A program made the position numbers and the translations under genes. The notes under the pieces are model-generated. The model was not told the DNA's origin. It saw only the letters and a list, made by a program, of their open reading frames with translations, and did not search any database. From assembly GCA_050050115.1 (NCBI GenBank), contig JASFUX010000251.1:1-5167 (forward strand): a stretch of 5,167 bases of DNA. Reading direction: 5' to 3'. This DNA is from JASFUX01 sp050050115 (lineage in GTDB: Bacteria; Pseudomonadota; Alphaproteobacteria; Caulobacterales; Maricaulaceae). Shown in pieces: positions 4,564-5,167 of this stretch; the stretch's first letter is position 1, and each line of letters starts with the position of its first letter.

Positions 4564-5167
4564 ATGGAGTATACGCTCGAACATGGAGCGGCGGCCGACA
4601 CCGGTCACGCGAGCCGCGAACTCATTTCCAATCCGCCGTTGCAGTCGGCCGCCAATGCCGCGGTCGTCGAGGACATCGCGCCTCGCCTGCGCGCGCGGAC
4701 CGAGCGACGCACCCTCGGCCGGCCCGAGCCGACCTCGGCCTCGATCTGCCTGGCCAAGCGCGCCATGGACATCGTGATCGCCGGTTCGGTGCTGATCTTC
4801 ACTTCGCCGCTTCTGGTTCTGATCGCGGTGCTGATCCGGCTTCAGGACGGCGGGCCCGTGGTCTTCCGGCACGAGCGCATCGGACGCGACGGCCGTAAGT
4901 TCGGCTGCCTGAAGTTCCGCACGATGCACACCGACGCCGACGCGCGGCTCGAGCGCCATCTCGCCGAGTACCCTGAGGCGGCCGCCGAGTGGGCGGCCGA
5001 TCAGAAGCTGCGCAAAGACCCGCGGGTCATCGGTTTCATCGGCCGCGCCCTGCGCACCACCAGCCTCGACGAACTGCCGCAGATCATCAACATCCTGCGC
5101 GGCGAAATGAGCGTCGTCGGTCCCCGCCCCATCGTCGAGGGCGAGATCGAGCGCTACGAGCCCTATT
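4564..5167 (+). CDS. ExoY-like bacterial sugar transferase (phosphoglycosyl transferase), 3' end missing
   Basis: This monotopic membrane enzyme moves a sugar-1-phosphate from a nucleotide sugar to undecaprenyl phosphate at the inner membrane, the first step of exopolysaccharide repeat-unit synthesis. After a non-conserved, probably cytosolic stretch of about 60 residues comes AKRAMDI (64-70) and a hydrophobic helix (about 69-91) with the Ser-Pro break at S81-P82, as in PglC-type re-entrant helices. Then follow GPVVFRHERIGRDG (97-110), LKFRTM (116-121), KDPR (151-154), SLDELPQ (167-173) with the catalytic Asp169-Glu170 dyad, and GEMSVVGPRP (180-189). 201 residues are visible; the usual C-terminal part is off the edge. 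The sugar cannot be deduced. The ATG at 4564 is chosen because it is the only in-frame ATG before the conserved core; a G-run lies close upstream (about 2 bases away, a short spacing). Transcribed away from the pilus operon. Confidence 0.95.
   Translation, partial: MEYTLEHGAAADTGHASRELISNPPLQSAANAAVVEDIAPRLRARTERRTLGRPEPTSASICLAKRAMDIVIAGSVLIFTSPLLVLIAVLIRLQDGGPVVFRHERIGRDGRKFGCLKFRTMHTDADARLERHLAEYPEAAAEWAADQKLRKDPRVIGFIGRALRTTSLDELPQIINILRGEMSVVGPRPIVEGEIERYEPY

Noticed and set aside
4562..4588. Repeated ACATGGAG at 4562 and 4581
   Set aside because: The second ATG is out of frame with the transferase and has no separate ribosome site. An 8-base repeat is probably chance.
4474..4959. Minus-strand 161-codon frame opposite the sugar transferase
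   Set aside because: It is antisense to a gene with an intact catalytic motif set, and its translation has no family pattern.

Overview
The window looks like a GC-rich alphaproteobacterial chromosome segment, possibly from the Caulobacterales/Hyphomonadaceae group. That placement is inferred from the strongly GC-biased codons, the ExoY-type sugar transferase and near-matches to CtrA-type boxes; nothing here fixes the species. The main content is a minus-strand chaperone-usher pilus operon. It runs right to left as pilin A (3527-3997), pilin B (2967-3449), periplasmic chaperone (2026-2766) and outer-membrane usher (2014 to the left edge, 3' end cut off). On the right, facing away, is a sugar transferase that starts exopolysaccharide synthesis (4564 to the right edge, 3' end cut off).

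The pilus operon resembles the archaic (Csu-like, sigma-fimbria) class. Each small pilin has a Sec signal peptide, an alternating hydrophobic N-terminal strand, a pair of cysteines and a C-terminal G-x-Y-x-D-T strand, as in spore-coat-U/CsuA/B subunits, but both are very divergent. The chaperone captures pilins in the periplasm by donor-strand complementation and the usher assembles and secretes them. The order subunits-chaperone-usher predicts a tip adhesin gene just past the left edge.

The 200-base gap between pilin B and the chaperone holds an 11-bp perfect hairpin (2902-2928) and, after it, a sigma-54-like element (2818-2833). Together they suggest that the pilins and the assembly machinery are expressed at different levels. 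Chaperone and usher are tightly coupled, with only 11 bases between them.

The divergent intergenic region (3998-4563, about 565 bases) has no convincing gene. It is clearly AT-richer than the flanks: hand counts give 27 G/C in 60 bases at 4121-4180 and 22 in 60 at 4381-4440, against 40 in 60 at 61-120. It carries two matching TTAC-N7-TTAAC elements close to the CtrA consensus, a perfect 14-bp palindrome and several inverted repeats, so it is probably a two-way control region for pilus and exopolysaccharide genes.
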